Assembly (NCBI GenBank): GCA_020637235.1
Contig: JACJWG010000001.1
Span: 186,001-250,000, forward strand
Length of the DNA: 64,000 nt
From: Acidimicrobiaceae bacterium
GTDB taxonomy: Bacteria; Actinomycetota; Acidimicrobiia; Acidimicrobiales; Ilumatobacteraceae
Direction: 5' to 3'
This document shows, piece by piece, positions 7,821 to 16,360 of the stretch. A program made the translations under genes and the position numbers. The notes under the pieces were generated by a model. It did no database searches, had not been told where the DNA came from, and worked only from the letters and a program-made list of their open reading frames with translations. Position 1 is the first letter of the stretch; the number at the start of each line of letters is the position of its first letter.

Positions 7821-9251
7821 ATGGAACTGGCGGGTCTTCGCGAGGCGGTCGGCGCTCTGGCCGATATCGATCTCGGGCTCATCGACGACGCCTCGTTGCA
7901 CGACCACGTGGTGGGCATCGGTTGCGAGCTCACCCGTCTCACGCTCGTGTTCGCGCAGTACATCCACGAATGGGAGCAGCGCGGCATCTTCGAGCGCGAC
8001 GGCTCGAGGTCGTCGGCGCACCGACTCGCTCGCGAGATGAAGTCGTCGGTGGGTGATCGGCGGATCGACGTGCGTCGCTCGCGTCGGATCGACGATCTGC
8101 CGCTCACCACTCGGGCCGTGCTCGACGGGCGGCTGTCGCTCGATCACTTCGATCTGCTCGCCTCGGTCAACACCGACGAACGCCGCCATCTGTTCGCACG
8201 CGACGAGGCCACGCTCATCGAGCAGTGCCTCACGATCCCGTACTTCGACGCCTACAAGGTGATCCGGTACTGGGCCGAGCGCGCCGATCAGGCGCTCGCC
8301 GCCGAACGTGCCGCGTCGCCCCCGCCCCCGCCCCCGCCGCCCGCCGACGATGGCGCCGGCGACGGCACCGGCACCGGCGACGGCACCGACCACCTCGACG
8401 GCCAGGCCACCGATCCCGAGTCCGGCGATCAGCAGCCGGCCGACGAGCCGTCCACCGATCCCGACGACGAGTTCACGCCCACCGATCCCGCGTCGCGGCT
8501 GTACGCGAACCGCACCATCGACGACGTGCTCGACCTGCGCGGCATGCTCGGCGCGATCGACGGCACCATCGTGCTCGCCGAGCTCGACCGTCTGGCCGCG
8601 CTGATCCGCAAGGACGATCAGGCGAAGGGCATCACCCGCACCGCGTCGGAACGTCGAGCCGCCGCCCTGGTGGAGATGGCGCGGCGCTCGGCCACCATGC
8701 CCGAGAACGGTCGCAGGCCAAGCCCCCTGTTCTCGGTGCTGATCGGTGACCACACCTTCCGGCACCTGTGCGAGCTCGGCAACGGCATCGTCGTGTCACC
8801 CACACAGTTGCTGCCGCACCTCACCAGCTCGATGCTCGAGTCGATCCTGTTCGACGGACCGTCGACGGTGATCAGTGTGTCGTCGCAACGCACCTTCCGC
8901 GGCGCGCTCCGACGGGCGATCCAGGTGCGCGACCGCCGGTGCCAGCATCCGTCGGAGTGCGACGTGCCTGCCGATCAGTGCCAGATCGACCACATCGTGC
9001 CCGTGTCCCGTGGCGGGCCGACCAGCCAGTTCAACGGGCGCGTCGAGTGCGATCCGCACAACATGGACCCGAAGCTGCACGACCACGACGCGCAGCCGTA
9101 CCCCGAACGGCCGGTCACACGCGAACACGAGATCTGGGCACGCGCGTTCTGGGCGATGGGACAGCCACCCGATCCCGGCCAGGAGGGCGTGTGGCGCGTG
9201 TGGCACGTGCCGTGGATCCCACCCGAGGGCACCACACCCGACCTGAACTGA
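7821..9251 (+). CDS. DUF222 / HNH endonuclease-domain protein
   Basis: The product is 476 residues from ATG 7821; an upstream in-frame GTG at 7794 is less likely. The N-terminal ~160 residues match the DUF222 region that precedes HNH domains in actinobacteria. A low-complexity linker follows, with a run of eight prolines and acidic Gly/Thr stretches (residues ~165-230). The C-terminal HNH zinc region has CQHPSEC, QIDHIVPVSRGG and CDPHN (residues ~372-412). Such genes are numerous in actinobacterial genomes, often linked to mobile DNA, and their target is unknown. CATGAT 6 nt upstream of the ATG may be the -10. Confidence 0.85.
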   Translation: MELAGLREAVGALADIDLGLIDDASLHDHVVGIGCELTRLTLVFAQYIHEWEQRGIFERDGSRSSAHRLAREMKSSVGDRRIDVRRSRRIDDLPLTTRAVLDGRLSLDHFDLLASVNTDERRHLFARDEATLIEQCLTIPYFDAYKVIRYWAERADQALAAERAASPPPPPPPPADDGAGDGTGTGDGTDHLDGQATDPESGDQQPADEPSTDPDDEFTPTDPASRLYANRTIDDVLDLRGMLGAIDGTIVLAELDRLAALIRKDDQAKGITRTASERRAAALVEMARRSATMPENGRRPSPLFSVLIGDHTFRHLCELGNGIVVSPTQLLPHLTSSMLESILFDGPSTVISVSSQRTFRGALRRAIQVRDRRCQHPSECDVPADQCQIDHIVPVSRGGPTSQFNGRVECDPHNMDPKLHDHDAQPYPERPVTREHEIWARAFWAMGQPPDPGQEGVWRVWHVPWIPPEGTTPDLN

Positions 9252-9471
9252 CCGTCTTCCGGGCAGCGATCACCTCGAGCCGATGCCGGACGTCGCTGTG
9301 CGCGGCTCGTGCTCCCGAGGCGCGATGTCGGGCACGCCGAGGATGCATGCCGTCACGCGTTCGCCGAGCGGTGCCTGCACCGGCAGCTCGTCCCGTGTGG
9401 CCGCTGGGCGAGATGATCAGCGCGACGTCGTGCGGGCGGGCGAGCGCGCGATGGCCGGGATGCGCCATCGC

Positions 9472-10525
9472 TCAGCTGCCGCAGGTGGCCGCGGCGATGA
9501 GGTCGATCGACATCTCGAGGTGCTCGATCTGCTCGGCCACCGTGCGCCCGTTGGGGCCCGAGGCGCAACGTGTTCACGCCCGCGGCGGCGTAGGCGCGGA
9601 TGCGGTCGCGCACCATCTGTTCGTTGCCGATCAGGTACGCCGACAGCACCAGCTCGTCGGGCACCGCGGCCACGGCGGCCGCCTTGTCGCCGGCCACCCA
9701 CAGCCATTGCACCTCTTGTGCGGCGTCGGCGTAACCGGCTCGCGAGTAGGCGGCGTTGTAGAAGTTGGTGGTGGCCGAGCCCATGCCGCCCAGGGTGAAC
9801 GCCATGCCGCCCTTGGCCCGGGCGATCAGCCCGTCCACGTCGTTCGATACGGCTAGCTGACCGTTCACCTGGATCTCGACGTCGTCGATGGTGCGGCCGG
9901 CGCGTTCGGCGCCACGACGGATCGGATCCAGCAGCACCTCGGCGTGTTCGGGGATGAACGAGGTGCCCAGCCAGCCGTCGGCCAGTTCGCCCGTCAACTC
10001 CAGCGACTTCGGGCCCAGGGTGGCCAGGTGGATCGGCAGGTCGGGCTTGGGTGGGATCGACGACTTCAGCGCTTTGCCCTCGCCGCCCGGGCGGGGCAGC
10101 ACGTAGTGCTTGCCGGCGAACTGGGCGCGCTCGCCGTTCAGCACCATCCGCACGATCTGGATGTACTCGCGCAGCCGGCCCAACGGATCGGCGAACGAGG
10201 CGCCGTGCAGCCCTTCCACCACCTGTGGCCCGCTGACACCGAGGCCGAGGGTGAACCGGTCGCCCGACAGCTGGGCGAGTGACAGCGCGGTGAGTGCGGT
10301 GGTGGCGGGTGTGCGGGCGCTGATCTGCATGATGCCCGATCCGATGCGGATCCGTTCGGTGACACCGGCCAGGTAGCCGAGCGATGCGACAGCATCCATG
10401 CCCCACGCCTCGGCCGACCACACGGTGTCGACCCCTAGCCGATCGGCCGCCTTCACGTACTCCACCAGGTCGCCCCAGTTCGAGCCGTCGTAGTACGCGC
10501 GCCCCACCGACACCGACACCTTCAT
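9472..10525 (-). CDS. F420-dependent LLM-class oxidoreductase with a probable C-terminal frameshift
   Basis: The frame from ATG 10525 has GGAGGGG just upstream. It encodes a luciferase-like monooxygenase-type TIM barrel: MKVSVSVGRAYYDGSNW, VWSAEAWGMDA, RIRIGSGIMQ, LALGVSGP-like LGLGVSGPQVVEG and a typical late AYAAAGVNTLRLGP. After that point the open frame continues to 9353 as Arg-rich nonsense. Dropping one base of the GGGG run at 9553-9556 restores NGRTVAEQIEHLEMSIDLI and a stop at 9472, the normal end of this family. It is either a real late frameshift or a homopolymer sequencing error. The substrate is unknown. Confidence 0.82.
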
Positions 10526-10622
10526 CGCCCCTCCGATCCTCGTGCCCAGGTGCGGAGTCTTGCCGATCGATGCGAGGTCGGCCGCTGCCGGCCCTCATTC
10601 CCGCAGCGAGCTGAGTGGATGA

Positions 10623-10718
10623 TCAGCAGCCGAGTGCATTGGCGACGGCGATGCACACCTTGTGCAGCGTGTCGTCGTCGATGGTTCCGACGAAGGCGGT
10701 GAGCGTCGTCTTGGGTGG
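10623..10718 (-). pseudogene. C-terminal remnant resembling a MazF/PemK toxin
   Basis: About 31 residues before a stop at 10623 read TLTAFVGTIDDDTLHKV...VANALGC. This resembles the last helix and strand of PemK/MazF interferases. No start codon, N-terminal toxin half or antitoxin is present nearby. The match is short and based on memory of the family pattern. The rest of the 276-bp gap (10526-10801) shows nothing else. Confidence 0.35.
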
Positions 10719-10801
10719 TCTGCCCTGGGGATCGCGCGATCGGGATAGATCTCGGGCACTGAATGTCGATGGAGTTCTTCTGGGCGCTGCTCGGCCGTTG
10801 T

Positions 10802-11752
10802 TCAGGGGAACGCGATCATCTTCTCGTGGCTCAACGAGGTCTCGCCGTCGAAGCGGTAGGCGACGAGTTGGCCGTGACGCACGGCGCTGTAGTCGACGCA
10901 CACGGCTGATGGGCTGAGTGTTCGGAGCGAGCCGTCGAACCAGTAGTGGCCGACGACCACCGGCACCTGGTCGCGGTACGGGCGCACGGCGCTCGCGGGG
11001 ATCGGGGTGTCGTCGAATCCGGGGTGGGGGTTGCCGTCGGCGTCGGTGGAGCCGGGGATGAACACGGCGCTGTCGCGCAGCGTGGGCCGGTGGCTCACGG
11101 TCCACCACATCAGCCGGGCCTTCTCGCGCAGCTGGCCGTCCTTGTCGCGGTAGTGCAGGTGGTCGGGCAGGAGGACCTCGGGTCCTTTCAACACCACGTC
11201 GATCGCCTCGTACAGCGGGTGGTCCTTCGTGAACAGCCGTTCGAGGTGAGCGCCCGTGGGCAGGTAGGGCCCGTCGTGCTCGGCGCGGAGGAGCTCGATG
11301 TGCTCGTCGCTCCAGCAGGCGTGCACCACCCGCAGTCCGGGCAGCTCCAGCCACAGCGGCAGGGTGCGGAACCAGTCGATCACGTCGGCGTGGTCGTCGC
11401 CGTCGACCGGGTACTCGAGCAGGAACTGTTGGTGCTGACCGAAGTGCTTGCGGTTGCGTTCGCGCAGGTGGCCCTCGCCGCCCGCCCGACGAGTGGCGTA
11501 CCCGATCGCGTTGAACTCGTGGTTGCCGAGTGCGGCGAACGCAGTGCCGGCTTCCACCATCGCTCTCACGAGTTCGATCGTGCGGCGCTGGCCTGGCCCC
11601 CGGTCGACGAGGTCGCCCACGAACACGGCTCGCCGGTCAGGGTGCTCCCACGGCCCGTCGCCGGTGCGCCGGTAGCCGAGCTTGCCGAGCAGGCCCTCCA
11701 GCACGGCGACACTGCCGTGCACGTCGCCGATCACGTCGAAGCGTTCACTCAT
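10802..11752 (-). CDS. Calcineurin-like metallophosphatase (PrpE/ApaH type)
   Basis: This 316-residue protein has the full metallophosphoesterase signature in order: GDVHG near residue 9, GDLVDRG near residue 46, GNHE near residue 76, then two metal-ligand histidines (VVHACWSD and VVGHYWF). The set and the length fit the PP1/PrpE/ApaH-like group that acts on phosphoproteins or dinucleoside polyphosphates. It overlaps the upstream TY-Chap gene by 8 bp, so the two are co-transcribed. An AGAGGAAC ribosome site lies inside that gene's end. The substrate cannot be told from sequence. Confidence 0.88.
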   Translation of the reverse strand: MSERFDVIGDVHGSVAVLEGLLGKLGYRRTGDGPWEHPDRRAVFVGDLVDRGPGQRRTIELVRAMVEAGTAFAALGNHEFNAIGYATRRAGGEGHLRERNRKHFGQHQQFLLEYPVDGDDHADVIDWFRTLPLWLELPGLRVVHACWSDEHIELLRAEHDGPYLPTGAHLERLFTKDHPLYEAIDVVLKGPEVLLPDHLHYRDKDGQLREKARLMWWTVSHRPTLRDSAVFIPGSTDADGNPHPGFDDTPIPASAVRPYRDQVPVVVGHYWFDGSLRTLSPSAVCVDYSAVRHGQLVAYRFDGETSLSHEKMIAFP

Positions 11753-12317
11753 CGGGTTCCTCTCTGTCGGTGTGGGGGAAAGCGTCGGGCCACGAGCACG
11801 CCCGGCACGGTCGGTCGCATCCGAAGGTGTGCACCGACACCGGGAAGCGCTCGTCGAAGCCGAGGGCGACGATGGCGGTGGCGGAGAGCAGCTCGACCAG
11901 GGCAGGCCAGTCGCCGGCGATGCGGGGCACCCACCAGTTGGCGGGCATCAGCTCGGGGTCGTCGTGGTCGCGGTCGGGCGGCTGCCAGCCGAGGCGGGCG
12001 AGCAGGGCCTCCTCGCCGGTGCTGAGGCGCGAACTGCCGCGGAGGTAGACGTTGCTGCTGGCTTGCACCTCGGCGATGCCGTGACCGATGAGGCACTGCA
12101 GGTACCGCTGCGTGAGCGGTTGTTGCGAGACGATCAGCGCTCGGGTGGGCTCGCTGCCGATGCGCCGGACCAACCGGAGCAGCGCGGCCGACCACTGGTG
12201 CCAGCCGCCACCGTCGGCGGGTGCGACGACGAACGTCTGCGTATCGGGCCCGTCGAGCAGCAGTTGCCGGCAGACCGGACAGTCCGTCACCGCCGCACGC
12301 TGCACCTCGTTGCTCAT
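11745..12317 (-). CDS. TY-Chap-like putative chaperone with Cys motifs
   Basis: The product is 190 residues from ATG 12317, which has AGGTGAGG upstream. The middle has the pattern RYLQCLIGHGIAEVQASSNVYL followed by rLSTGEEALLARLGW-type residues. I associate this with the TY-Chap (YbjN/CesT-like peptide-binding) domains of actinobacteria. An N-terminal CPVC pair and a C-terminal CDRPCRAC cluster may bind metal. The longer in-frame extension to 12395 lacks a ribosome site. It is coupled to the metallophosphatase. Confidence 0.55.
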   Translation of the reverse strand: MSNEVQRAAVTDCPVCRQLLLDGPDTQTFVVAPADGGGWHQWSAALLRLVRRIGSEPTRALIVSQQPLTQRYLQCLIGHGIAEVQASSNVYLRGSSRLSTGEEALLARLGWQPPDRDHDDPELMPANWWVPRIAGDWPALVELLSATAIVALGFDERFPVSVHTFGCDRPCRACSWPDAFPHTDREEPDE

Positions 12318-12453
12318 CACCCTCACCTGCCCGACACGATGATGCCAAGGGGGTGTGATGCGGAGTCTGCGAACGTCGGACCGCACGATGAACACTTGGT
12401 GACGCGCGATCGACGGCCCGATGGAACCTTCGGAGAACCACTCTTGGCGGTTC

Positions 12454-12459
12454 TACAGT
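12454..12459 (+). promoter_or_regulatory. Putative -10 (TACAGT) for the nuclease-like pair
   Basis: TACAGT lies 8 nt before ATG 12468, close to the spacing of the other leaderless genes in the window. No ribosome site is visible. The divergent TY-Chap gene begins 150 bp away. Confidence 0.4.
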
Positions 12460-12467
12460 CCGGCCGC

Positions 12468-13805
12468 ATGGACGATCAGACCGCTGTCGGTGTCGACGTT
12501 GACGAGCCGCACACGCTGCCGACCGCGTTCGTGGAGGGCTCTCGCGAGGCCCGTCTCGACAGCGTGATCGCCCAGGAGCTCCACGCCGACACCGAGTTCG
12601 CCGCGTGGCTGTGCGAGCGAGCGGGTCGGGACACGAAGGCCGGGGTCGACAGGGTCGAGGTGTGGCTCAACCGGTGGCAGGGCGACGCCGAGTATCCCGC
12701 CGATGCGCACGGCGAGACCGACGTGTATGCGATCGTGCACTTCTCGGACGGTTCGCACGTGCCGCTCTTCATCGAGGACAAGGTCACCGCGCCGTTCCAG
12801 CCACGGCAGGCGGAGCGCTATCGGTGGCGAGCCGACGCCGTCGGTGGACGGACGATCCTGATCGCGCCGGAGCGCTACCCGGTCGGCGACGTCGTCCGTC
12901 AGTACTTCGATGGGGTCGTCACGGTCGAGGAGATCGCCGACAGGTTGCAGAGCGGTGGTCGGTACAGCGCGTGGAACGCCCTCGTGCTCCGCTCGCTGGT
13001 CGCGCCGACGGTCGGGCCGGTGCCCGGTGACGAGGCGACGATGCAGTTCACCGACTACTGCGTGCGTTGGTTCCAGGCGCGTGCGCCGCACGTCGTCCCG
13101 GACCGCAACTCTTTGCGGACGACGAAGGAGGGCTGGCTGTACTTCAAGTCGCCGGCGTCGATGATCTACAAGGTCACCGGCGTCAACGCACACCCGCAGG
13201 CGATGGTCGACGTGTACGTCGAGCGCCACGGACTCGAACTGGAGGCAGTGCGACGGGCGTTGGCGGTACGTCCGTGCGAGGTGACCTTCGGCTCGCGCCA
13301 CGAGCGCGCTGTGCTCGCCGAGGATTCGAAGGCAACGCCCGTGTTGCGGATGTGGGTCGACAAGCTGTCGCCGGCGGCGGGTGTGCCGGTCGGCCCCGAG
13401 TTCGACTCGCTGGAGCTCGGCCTGCACGCGTGCGCCACGCTCGCCGACTGGCTTGCGAACTCGGTGACGGACCCGGAGGACGCCGTGATCGTGAGCGTGC
13501 CGCCACGCGATCGATGGGTCGACGAGTGGCGCAGGTTCGCGTGGACCTACGACGCCTACAACCGGCACGGCTTCGAACGCTGTGCCCAGATCGCCAACGA
13601 GACTGTCGGGCGTTTCGAGACCGACGGCGTGGTGCCGGCGGATCTCGACGCCCTCCGCACGAGCCTGTTCTTCGAGCAACGCCGAGAGCGATACGGCTGG
13701 GGTTCGGAGTCGATGTCGCCCTACATCGAAGCCCTGATGTCTGCGATCGCTGACGTCTCAGGCGGCTCGGTGCCGAGCGATCGGCGGGAACGAGATGAGA
13801 TCTGA
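12468..13805 (+). CDS. PD-(D/E)XK nuclease-like protein, first gene of a coupled pair
   Basis: The product is 445 residues. The N-terminal third has a nuclease-like core: E-rich helix, then TDVYAIVHFSDG and LFIEDKVTAPF near residues 88-110. That is an Asp followed by an E-x-K element on the next strand, and a QAERYRW helix that would supply the later Gln/Tyr. The remaining ~300 residues are unrecognised and contain a repeated aromatic pattern (WLYFKSP). It overlaps the next gene by 11 bp. I infer a DNA-cutting protein of the PD-(D/E)XK superfamily; the assignment rests on motif layout only. Confidence 0.65.
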   Translation: MDDQTAVGVDVDEPHTLPTAFVEGSREARLDSVIAQELHADTEFAAWLCERAGRDTKAGVDRVEVWLNRWQGDAEYPADAHGETDVYAIVHFSDGSHVPLFIEDKVTAPFQPRQAERYRWRADAVGGRTILIAPERYPVGDVVRQYFDGVVTVEEIADRLQSGGRYSAWNALVLRSLVAPTVGPVPGDEATMQFTDYCVRWFQARAPHVVPDRNSLRTTKEGWLYFKSPASMIYKVTGVNAHPQAMVDVYVERHGLELEAVRRALAVRPCEVTFGSRHERAVLAEDSKATPVLRMWVDKLSPAAGVPVGPEFDSLELGLHACATLADWLANSVTDPEDAVIVSVPPRDRWVDEWRRFAWTYDAYNRHGFERCAQIANETVGRFETDGVVPADLDALRTSLFFEQRRERYGWGSESMSPYIEALMSAIADVSGGSVPSDRRERDEI

Positions 13806-14373
13806 GGTCGCCGGCGCGTTCCCTGTTCACGAGTCGGCGCTTCGCCGCCTCGTCCTTCGATTCGACGTTCCACTGATCCAGAACGATCTCCGGTCCGCGT
13901 ATGTCGAGGAACAGGTCGGCGTCTTGCTCGGCGCCGCGTGGCGCTTCACCGGCGGCGATTGGGGACCGTACGATTTCGAGTCCGGCGGCGTTCGGCTCGA
14001 GGTGAAACAGTCGGCAGCTCTCCAGTCGTGGCCCGGTCCGCCGGGTCGCGGCGCGTTCAACATTGCGCCGAGGACCGGCTACTACGTCGGAGCGCAATGG
14101 GTGCCCAAGCAGGGCCGTCACTCCGACATCCACGTTTTCGCGTGGCACGGCGAGGCCGGGCCAACTGCGGACCACCGCGACGTCAATCAGTGGATCTACT
14201 TCGTGTGCCCGACGGTGCGCCTTCCTGAGGCCCAGCGGTCGCTCAGCCGGCCTGCCCTCGAGCGACTTGCCGGCGTCGAGGCCGCTCGCCCGGCAGTGCT
14301 CTGTGAGACGGTTGCGACGATGGCTGACTCGATCCGCCGAGACCGGGCAACGCGGACCGCCACAACCTCCTGA
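13795..14373 (+). CDS. Small PD-(D/E)XK nuclease-like protein, second gene of the pair
   Basis: This 192-residue protein has a compact nuclease core: Glu in YVEEQVG (residues ~35-41), DFESGGVRLEVKQSA near residues 60-75 (Asp then E-x-K with a following Gln), and a long C-terminal helix region. Its start lies inside the end of the upstream nuclease-like gene (11-bp overlap), so the two are made from one message. Two different nuclease-like proteins in one transcript suggest a restriction-type pair, but there is no methyltransferase or ATPase beside them. Confidence 0.65.
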   Translation: MRSEVAGAFPVHESALRRLVLRFDVPLIQNDLRSAYVEEQVGVLLGAAWRFTGGDWGPYDFESGGVRLEVKQSAALQSWPGPPGRGAFNIAPRTGYYVGAQWVPKQGRHSDIHVFAWHGEAGPTADHRDVNQWIYFVCPTVRLPEAQRSLSRPALERLAGVEAARPAVLCETVATMADSIRRDRATRTATTS

Positions 14374-14469
14374 CGCTGTGACGTGAGCTGATCTCTGGCC
14401 CTGCGGCGTCCAGCGAGCATGGTCCGGTGGGCGCTCCACCGTCGTTCGATCGAGCGGCCGAGCTTGGTG

Positions 14470-16098
14470 CTACTGGAGGGTCACGTTCGACAGGTATGCC
14501 GAGTGGCCGTCGACGCAGTCGCTGACGTCGATGTTCTTCAGCTTCGGGCCCGGCGGGGTGAACCCCGAAAGGCCGGCTGCGGTATGCCCCACTTCAGCGA
14601 TCTTGTACGCGTACCGCAGCACGTCGTCGTGCGTCGAGTGGTAGTTGTACACGGCGTCGTCCACCCGAGCGGTCAACGACTCCCAGTCGCCCTTGCCCCG
14701 GATCGCAGCGCCGAGCAGATGAACCGCTTCGAGGCGCGGACCGTCGGCTTTCGTGGAGAGCGTCTGCGCAGCGAACACCATGGCCCTCGCGCCGAGGCTG
14801 TGGCCGACCAGAACGTACGACGAAGCCTCGGTGCGGGCGAGGAGATCGGCGATGACCACACCGGTCTTGTTCGCACGGTTCTTTGCGACGTGCCAGGGAT
14901 TCTTCGCGAGTTGTCCCGCCACGAGTGCAGGTGCGATGGGCGCAAGCTTCTTCACGGCAGCCTTGCTCGCATGGACAGCCGCGCTCTTGATCGCAGCCGG
15001 TCCTGCCGCCTTGACCGCTCCACTGCCGAGCATCGCTGACAGGTCCCTGAGCTCCTTCGCACCCCAGTGCACTCGATAGATGGGCGAGTCCGGATATCGC
15101 TGCGTGATGATCGCTCGCCACTCGCCCCAACCCACGTCGCCCTCGGTGAGGAAGCCGTTGCAGACGATCACTGCAGTGCCGGCTCCTCCTTGGAGCATCT
15201 CGATGTGGAACGACTTGTCCTCGCGCACGTATGCATTGGTGACCGAAGCACCGAGCGTGCAGCCCAGCGCGCCGCCAACCGCTGTCACCACCATGGCGCC
15301 ACCTGCCATGCCGAGCCCGCCGGCGGCGACCGAGCCGCCGCCGAGCAGCGCGAGCCCATAGCTCGTGGCGGCAGCCCCGCTGTATCCGCCAATGACCGTG
15401 CCGATGGCACCTCCGATGGCCGGGGCGGCCGCGAGGGCGACCGGTGCCCCGAGCGCGAGCCCCGCAAGGCCGACCCCGACGAGCTTCGCTGCGCGGCTGA
15501 GATTGGGCTCGTCGTAGTCGAGGAACTTGCGGTACTGACCGAGCGAGTCGAGCTTGTGGTCCGCCTTTTCGAATCCCGGGATCTCGTGCCGGTGCTCGGC
15601 ACAGAACCGGGGCAGCCGAACGGCGCCTCTGCCGCGAGTGGCCATGTGGTCGCAGCCCGGGCCGGCACAGGGCAACGTCGGCGAGCCACAGTTGCCACAC
15701 ACGTATGCCGGCACCTGGCCAAGCGACATCCTGACCTTCTGGTGATCGGACAAGGCGAAGCACCCGGAGCACCATGCCTGGACGACCTCGTCGAGCGGGT
15801 CGTCGGCCAGATCAGCGATCCACTTGGCGACCTCTCGATGAGCATCGGCGCGCTTCGCCGCCGCCTTCTGCTCGGGTTCGGTCGGCAAGCTGACCTTGAG
15901 ATGCGTGAACTTCGCGTACGCCCACGCGTTGTCCACCAGCGCCCGATTTCCCGTGAGCAAGTTCGAGCCCTCTACAAGGCTCGGCTCGACGTCGACCGTG
16001 GTCCCACGCAGGGTGAGGCGTTCCTCCCTCGGCGAGACGATCAGGCACTCGAGGCCACCTCCGTCCAACACACGGGCAACAACACTCGAGTCCGACAT
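14470..16098 (-). CDS. DUF726 (TMCO4-like) alpha/beta hydrolase with zinc-finger and membrane segments
   Basis: The product is 542 residues from ATG 16098. Residues ~120-185 hold CSGC, CGNC, PCAGPGC and a CAEH element, likely a zinc-binding module. Residues ~220-310 are Gly/Ala-rich and hydrophobic, the membrane-inserting type of segment seen in TMCO4 proteins. The C-terminal hydrolase has VGHSLGARA (Ser near residue 433), then HLLGAAI and NYHSTHDDVL, which match the DUF726 pattern. It is convergent with the nuclease pair and divergent from the NERD-UvrD gene. A membrane-acting lipase or hydrolase effector is plausible in this setting but unproven. Confidence 0.75.
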   Translation of the reverse strand: MSDSSVVARVLDGGGLECLIVSPREERLTLRGTTVDVEPSLVEGSNLLTGNRALVDNAWAYAKFTHLKVSLPTEPEQKAAAKRADAHREVAKWIADLADDPLDEVVQAWCSGCFALSDHQKVRMSLGQVPAYVCGNCGSPTLPCAGPGCDHMATRGRGAVRLPRFCAEHRHEIPGFEKADHKLDSLGQYRKFLDYDEPNLSRAAKLVGVGLAGLALGAPVALAAAPAIGGAIGTVIGGYSGAAATSYGLALLGGGSVAAGGLGMAGGAMVVTAVGGALGCTLGASVTNAYVREDKSFHIEMLQGGAGTAVIVCNGFLTEGDVGWGEWRAIITQRYPDSPIYRVHWGAKELRDLSAMLGSGAVKAAGPAAIKSAAVHASKAAVKKLAPIAPALVAGQLAKNPWHVAKNRANKTGVVIADLLARTEASSYVLVGHSLGARAMVFAAQTLSTKADGPRLEAVHLLGAAIRGKGDWESLTARVDDAVYNYHSTHDDVLRYAYKIAEVGHTAAGLSGFTPPGPKLKNIDVSDCVDGHSAYLSNVTLQ

Positions 16099-16360
16099 GG
16101 AACGATTCTTGCAGTGTCGCCGGGGTGGGCGGAACTTCGTCATCGGCGCTGATGGCCCGTGCGGTCACTGGTCGTCGTCGACGCACCAGACGTCGACTCC
16201 GTCCTCCAAGAAGGAGTCGCTCGGATCGAGTCGTCGGCTTCCGTAGCGAACATCTCTCACCCGAAGAGGTGGCTCTGTCTTCAGAGTGAGGCCGGGCGTC
16301 AAGGCCGCTTCCCATTTTGCCGATACCGAACCTGCACCTCGAGGCTGGCAGGAGTCGGAG

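Noticed and set aside
8318..8345. Short C-rich repeat tract as a possible unstable element
   Set aside because: It encodes the poly-Pro linker of the DUF222-HNH protein in frame; ordinary coding low complexity.
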